8,563 bases of DNA, from positions 1 to 8,563 of the forward strand of contig QFOV01000139.1 in assembly GCA_003248565.1 (NCBI GenBank), given 5' to 3'. The stretch comes from Stenotrophomonas sp. (GTDB lineage: Bacteria; Pseudomonadota; Gammaproteobacteria; Xanthomonadales; Xanthomonadaceae). Positions 5,652 to 8,563 of the stretch are shown in pieces. A program made the position numbers and the translations under genes. Positions within the stretch are counted from its first letter, which is position 1. Every line of letters starts with the position of its first letter. The notes under the pieces were generated by a model that saw only the letters and a list, made by a program, of their open reading frames with translations, searched no databases and was not told the DNA's origin.

Positions 5652-6628
5652 ACGCCGCTCACCACATCACCCCGCTCGGCAAGTTCAAATGGCTGCTCAA
5701 GCGTGAGTACTGGGAAAACCGGGGCGGCTTCGTCTGGGCCCAAGTCATCACCGGCGGCATCGCCGTCCTGTTCGCCGTCATCGGCGCGCTGATTGGCGTG
5801 TTCGCCGCCCGCAATTCCGATGGCATCAACCACACCGGCGATGTCAGCGAATACCTCAAGGTCATGGGCGCATTCGGCGATGGCCTGCTGCTGGCAGGCA
5901 TCTTCCTGGCCTCGTTGATCCTGGCCTTCGTGGTGTTCTTCTACGCCCTGGGTAGCCTCTACGACGACCGTCGCGACCGCAGCGTACTGTTCTGGAAGTC
6001 ATTGCCGGTCTCCGACACCCAGACCGTGCTGTCCAAGGCCCTGTGGGCACTGGTCTTGGCACCGCTGATCGCGATGGCCATCGGCCTGGCTGTCGGCCTG
6101 GTGCTGTGGGTAGTGGCCATGCTGGGCGCGGCCGGTGCCGGCGCCACCAGCCCCTGGGCGATTGCCACCCACTCGCACCCGTTCCGCATCCTGGGCCTGG
6201 TCCTGAGCACGCTTCCGGTCAGCCTGCTGTGGGCGTTGCCAACCGTCGGCTGGCTGATGTTCTGCTCAGCGCTGGTGCGGACCAAGCCGTTCCTGTGGGC
6301 GGTGCTGATCCCGCTGCTGGCCTGCACCATGATCAGCATCCTCGGCGCGATGCCGGGCGTGAAGCTGCCGCTGGGCTGGATCTGGTACACCGTTGCTTAC
6401 CGCGGCCTGCTCAGCGTGTTCCCGTCTTCCTGGCTGCCGCGCGGCCTGACCGACACCAACATCCGTGGCGAAGACCTGCAGACTCCGGCCGACCTGGTGC
6501 AGTGGTTGCTGCAGCACCATAGCCTGGGCAAGGTACTCTCCAATCCGGATATCTGGATCGGCGCCGTGGTCGGTATCGCTTTGATCGTCGCCGCCATCTA
6601 CCTGCGCCGCCGTCGCGACGACATCTGA
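5648..6628 (+). CDS. ABC-2 type transporter membrane subunit
   Basis: The 326-residue integral membrane protein has about six hydrophobic segments: approximately 30-53, 78-101, 131-163 (perhaps with a kink), 181-209, 214-234 and 302-318. The motif SLYDDRRDRSVLFWKSLPVSD (103-123) after the second segment is typical of ABC-2/YtrC-YtrD-type permeases paired with YtrA regulators and probably contacts the ATPase. A soluble region of about 65 residues (236-300) lies before the last helix. The protein ends in an arginine-rich cytoplasmic tail. It presumably dimerises with the preceding ATPase to export, or sense and move, a hydrophobic or cell-wall-active compound; the substrate is unknown. The start overlaps the ATPase stop (ATGA) and has GAAGGG upstream. 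Confidence 0.93.
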   Translation: MNAAHHITPLGKFKWLLKREYWENRGGFVWAQVITGGIAVLFAVIGALIGVFAARNSDGINHTGDVSEYLKVMGAFGDGLLLAGIFLASLILAFVVFFYALGSLYDDRRDRSVLFWKSLPVSDTQTVLSKALWALVLAPLIAMAIGLAVGLVLWVVAMLGAAGAGATSPWAIATHSHPFRILGLVLSTLPVSLLWALPTVGWLMFCSALVRTKPFLWAVLIPLLACTMISILGAMPGVKLPLGWIWYTVAYRGLLSVFPSSWLPRGLTDTNIRGEDLQTPADLVQWLLQHHSLGKVLSNPDIWIGAVVGIALIVAAIYLRRRRDDI

Positions 6629-6649
6629 GTTCTGATCAGGAGAATGTTC

Positions 6650-7474
6650 ATGCACAAGACGTTTGTACTGGCCGCATTGCTGGCTGCGCCGGGCGCAGCC
6701 TTCGCCAGCCAGCCCTGCGCGTTTACCGCCCCCCAGTCGCTGAACCTGGACCTGGGAAGCAGCAAGACCGTGATGTTTGAAGTGAACAGCCACGACCTGC
6801 GCCTGCAGGCCAGCCCGGGCGCAAAAGCAGCCATCAGCGGACGCAGCTGTGCTTCCAGCCAGGAACTGCTGGACCAGCTCTCGCTGAGCCAGCGCAAGGT
6901 TGGCGACAAGCTGGTGGTGACGCTGGAACGCCGCAGCCAGGGGCTGAACATCAACATGGGCCACACCTACGCCTATCTGGACCTGACCGGCAGCCTGCCG
7001 GACGACATTCTGGTACAGCTCAAGGTCGGCTCCGGTGATGCCTCCCTGGCCGGTGCCAACAGCATGAGCGCTGACGTGGGCTCTGGCGATGTCAGTGCGC
7101 GTGACATCAAGGGCCTGGCAACGGCGGCAGTGGGTTCAGGCGATGTCGAATTCCACAACATCGGCTCGCTTCACGTGCTTTCGGTGGGATCGGGTGATGC
7201 CAGGATCGACGGCGTCCGCGGCGACGCCCGGGTCGGCACTGTCGGCTCCGGCGACGTCGAGCTGCGCGGTGTGCAGGGTGCGGTAAGCATCGAAAGCATC
7301 GGTTCGGGCGACGTCGACATTCGCGACAGCCGCGGCGCGGTGAGCCTGGGCTCGCTGGGCTCGGGCGACCTCGACGTCCGTGGCGCCGCCAGCCTCAAGG
7401 TGGATAGCCTCGGCAGCGGCTCGGTGAATCATTCCGGCATCAGCGGCAGCGTCGATCTGCCCAAAAAGCGCTAA
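6650..7474 (+). CDS. Exported GIN-domain (DUF2807-like) protein with eight GSGD rungs
   Basis: The 274-residue protein has a signal peptide (residues 1-19, cleavage near AFA-SQ) and a mature start with two cysteines (Cys23 and Cys67) that could form a disulfide. Residues about 120-265 carry eight repeats of (V/I/L)GSGD: at 127, 144, 162, 180, 199, 218 and 237, and GSGS at 255. They are spaced 17-19 residues, each followed by an alternating hydrophobic strand, as in a right-handed beta-helix. This fits the head GIN domain (DUF2807), found in surface or periplasmic proteins of unknown role. ATGs at 6644 and 6650 are both in frame; AGGAG (6638-6642) is one base from the first and seven from the second, so 6650 is preferred. 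It is 21 bases after the permease gene, hence in the operon. The function is unknown. Confidence 0.88.
   Translation: MHKTFVLAALLAAPGAAFASQPCAFTAPQSLNLDLGSSKTVMFEVNSHDLRLQASPGAKAAISGRSCASSQELLDQLSLSQRKVGDKLVVTLERRSQGLNINMGHTYAYLDLTGSLPDDILVQLKVGSGDASLAGANSMSADVGSGDVSARDIKGLATAAVGSGDVEFHNIGSLHVLSVGSGDARIDGVRGDARVGTVGSGDVELRGVQGAVSIESIGSGDVDIRDSRGAVSLGSLGSGDLDVRGAASLKVDSLGSGSVNHSGISGSVDLPKKR
7019..7426 (+). repeat. In-gene coding repeat: eight GSGD units of 17-19 codons
   Basis: The repeat is clear at protein level but weak at DNA level. The Gly-Ser-Gly codons vary (GGCTCC, GGCTCT, GGTTCA, GGATCG, GGTTCG, GGCTCG, GGCAGC), so the units are old and kept by selection on protein, not recent tandem duplication. 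The last unit replaces Asp with Ser and probably caps the fold. Confidence 0.85.
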
Positions 7475-7503
7475 TCCCTTCCAATCGCAACGGAACGCAC
7501 ACC

Positions 7504-8094
7504 ATGAAGATCCTCAACGCATCCCTGCTCGCCCTGGCGCTGACACTCCCCTTGGCCGCCTGCGGCGAGAAGCCAGCAGCCAATGCACCTGCGACCGACA
7601 CCACCATCGGCGCCAAGGTCCGCGAAGCCACCGACAAAGCCCGCAAGGAAATGGCGGAGGGCAACATCAGCATCGGCTCCGATGGCGCCAAGGTGGAGGT
7701 CACCCCGACCGGCGACCTGCTGATCAACAGCACCTCCATCCCGCTCAATGACAGCCAACGCGCGATTACCCTGCGCTACCGCACGCAGGTGATCGGTATC
7801 GCCGAGGCTGGCATCGACATCGGTGTGCAGGGGGCCAATCTCGGTGCGCAGGCTGCGGGCGAAGCGATCAAGGGCATCTTCTCTGGCAACTCCGAGCAGA
7901 TCGAAGCACGCATCAATGCCGAGGCGGACAAGATCAAGGCCAGCGCCGCCAAGATCTGCGACCAGTTGCCTGCGCTGATGGCCACCCAGCAGCAACTGGC
8001 TGCGGCGGTGCCCGAGTTCAAGCCGTACGCAAAGATGGACCAGAGCGATATCGACGATTGCCGCAACGGCAACGGCAATGTCCAGATCCCCTGA
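7504..8094 (+). CDS. Lipoprotein, YggN/DUF2884-like
   Basis: The 196-residue product has a signal peptide and lipobox LPLAAC with acceptor Cys20 (then Gly-Glu). The mature part contains an Ala/Lys/Glu-rich helix (35-52) and the motif VTPTGDLLINSTSIPLNDSQR (65-85), which resembles the conserved SPDGNVMFNGKQYTLNAAQR segment of E. coli YggN. An amphipathic Ala/Gly-rich helical region (95-125), helices (130-168) and a terminal PEFKPYAKMDQSDIDDC segment follow; Cys152 and Cys186 may pair. I place it in or near the DUF2884 family from this motif, with moderate certainty. No biochemical function is known to me. A weak GGAA lies upstream of the ATG, 29 bases after the GIN gene. No terminator separates them, so it is probably in the same transcript. 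Confidence 0.85.
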   Translation: MKILNASLLALALTLPLAACGEKPAANAPATDTTIGAKVREATDKARKEMAEGNISIGSDGAKVEVTPTGDLLINSTSIPLNDSQRAITLRYRTQVIGIAEAGIDIGVQGANLGAQAAGEAIKGIFSGNSEQIEARINAEADKIKASAAKICDQLPALMATQQQLAAAVPEFKPYAKMDQSDIDDCRNGNGNVQIP

Positions 8095-8120
8095 TAGTGG
8101 GGCCTGACCAGCACTCTGGC

Positions 8121-8144
8121 GGGGGCGGTAGAATGACCGCCCCC
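8121..8144 (+). promoter_or_regulatory. GC-rich hairpin containing a TAGAAT -10-like box
   Basis: GGGGGCGGT (8121-8129) and ACCGCCCCC (8136-8144) form a perfect 9-bp stem with a six-base loop; one further C-G pair (8120/8145) extends it. No T-tract follows, so it is not a standard intrinsic terminator. TAGAAT (8129-8134) sits in the loop and resembles a -10 box, with a poor -35 (CTGACC, 8104-8109, 19-base spacer). It may be a weak terminator or attenuator after the first lipoprotein gene, an internal promoter for the second, or both. Confidence 0.4.
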
Positions 8145-8164
8145 GTCGTTGCTGCCCTGCTGCC

Positions 8165-8563
8165 ATGAAAAGACTGTTGTTGTTGATCCTCGTTGCCTTC
8201 GCCACCCTGGCCACCGGCTGTGACCGCGAGAAGTACGCCGAGCACCGCAGCGAGCGCAGCAAGCCCAAGGCCGAGGTCACCCTCGAGCGCATCGCCATCC
8301 GCCGCGCGCCCTACCCCAACCTGGACATCCTGCCGGATGGACGCCTGCGCGTGGATGACATCGTCATCCCCTTGAACGCCGAGCAGCAGGCAATGCTGCA
8401 GACCAGCTTCGTCAAGCTGCAGATCCTGCGCCAGAACACCTTGGTGGACGCCGATCCGGCATCCGCACAGGAGCGCACGCTGCCGCTGCAGATCCCCGAA
8501 GGCCAGTCGCCGTTCCCGCCGGACCTGGCCAAGCACATTCCCGAGTTCGAGAAGTACGACGAA
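8165..8563 (+). CDS. Second lipoprotein, YggN/DUF2884-like, 3' end outside the window
   Basis: The first 133 codons are present and the frame is open to the window edge. The product starts MKRLLLLILVAFATLATGC, a signal peptide with a lipobox and acceptor Cys19. Asp follows the cysteine, which in E. coli would favour retention in the inner membrane; the rule may differ here. A charged linker (20-45) is followed by LPDGRLRVDDIVIPLNAEQQAM (56-77), aligning with the same segment of the preceding lipoprotein. HIPEFEKYDE at the window edge aligns with the VPEFKPYAKMD end of that protein, so little is likely missing. No Shine-Dalgarno is visible before the ATG; it lies 70 bases after the previous stop, beyond the hairpin. 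Function unknown. Confidence 0.85.
   Translation, partial: MKRLLLLILVAFATLATGCDREKYAEHRSERSKPKAEVTLERIAIRRAPYPNLDILPDGRLRVDDIVIPLNAEQQAMLQTSFVKLQILRQNTLVDADPASAQERTLPLQIPEGQSPFPPDLAKHIPEFEKYDE

Noticed and set aside
8088..8102. CCCC-N7-GGGG around the stop of the first YggN-like lipoprotein as a terminator
   Set aside because: The stem is only four pairs and no T-tract follows. The longer hairpin at 8121-8144 is the better structure in this gap.
7471..8298. A 275-codon minus-strand frame across both lipoprotein genes
   Set aside because: It opposes two genes with clear signal peptides and shared motifs. Its translation is low-complexity Leu/Arg/Ala-rich with no domain.

Overview
The window is gene-dense, high-GC DNA from a gammaproteobacterium. 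Gene content and protein character (YaiL/DUF2058 protein with a KPG-rich insert, SlyX, UDP-glucose dehydrogenase, YtrA-type GntR regulator with a GGTG-N16-CACC operator) suggest Xanthomonadaceae, probably a Stenotrophomonas/Xanthomonas relative. This taxonomic call is inference from protein style, without a database search. I see no rRNA, tRNA, CRISPR array, insertion sequence or phage gene. The DNA looks like vertically inherited chromosome.

Left half (1-4048): everything reads leftward (minus strand). In transcription order: a periplasmic glutathione peroxidase (4048-3482), a promoter, an exported FKBP-type prolyl isomerase of the Mip/FkpA type (3396-2416), UDP-glucose 6-dehydrogenase (2389-1040), SlyX (1047-808, overlapping the dehydrogenase by 8 bases) and a YaiL/DUF2058 protein (799-134). 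A strong intrinsic terminator (112-85) closes this probable operon. Right after it, the first 23 codons of an acyltransferase-3 (OafA/YrhL-like) gene run off the left edge.

Right half (4131-8563): everything reads rightward. An extended -10 promoter embedded in a near-perfect 24-bp palindrome (GGTG-N16-CACC) drives a compact cluster: an 80-residue lipoprotein, a YtrA-subfamily GntR repressor, an ABC ATPase, its ABC-2 type membrane partner, an exported GIN-domain (DUF2807) protein with eight glycine-rich rungs, and two related YggN/DUF2884-like lipoproteins, the second cut by the right edge. The regulator/ATPase and ATPase/permease junctions are ATGA overlaps, and the other gaps are at most 70 bases.

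Working model (inference): YtrA represses its own promoter. An envelope or antibiotic-type signal relieves this, producing an ABC transporter together with exported accessory proteins that act at the cell envelope. The ABC/YtrA core is a known type of module. The association with the small leader lipoprotein, the GIN-repeat protein and the paired YggN-like lipoproteins is the least explained and most interesting part of the window.
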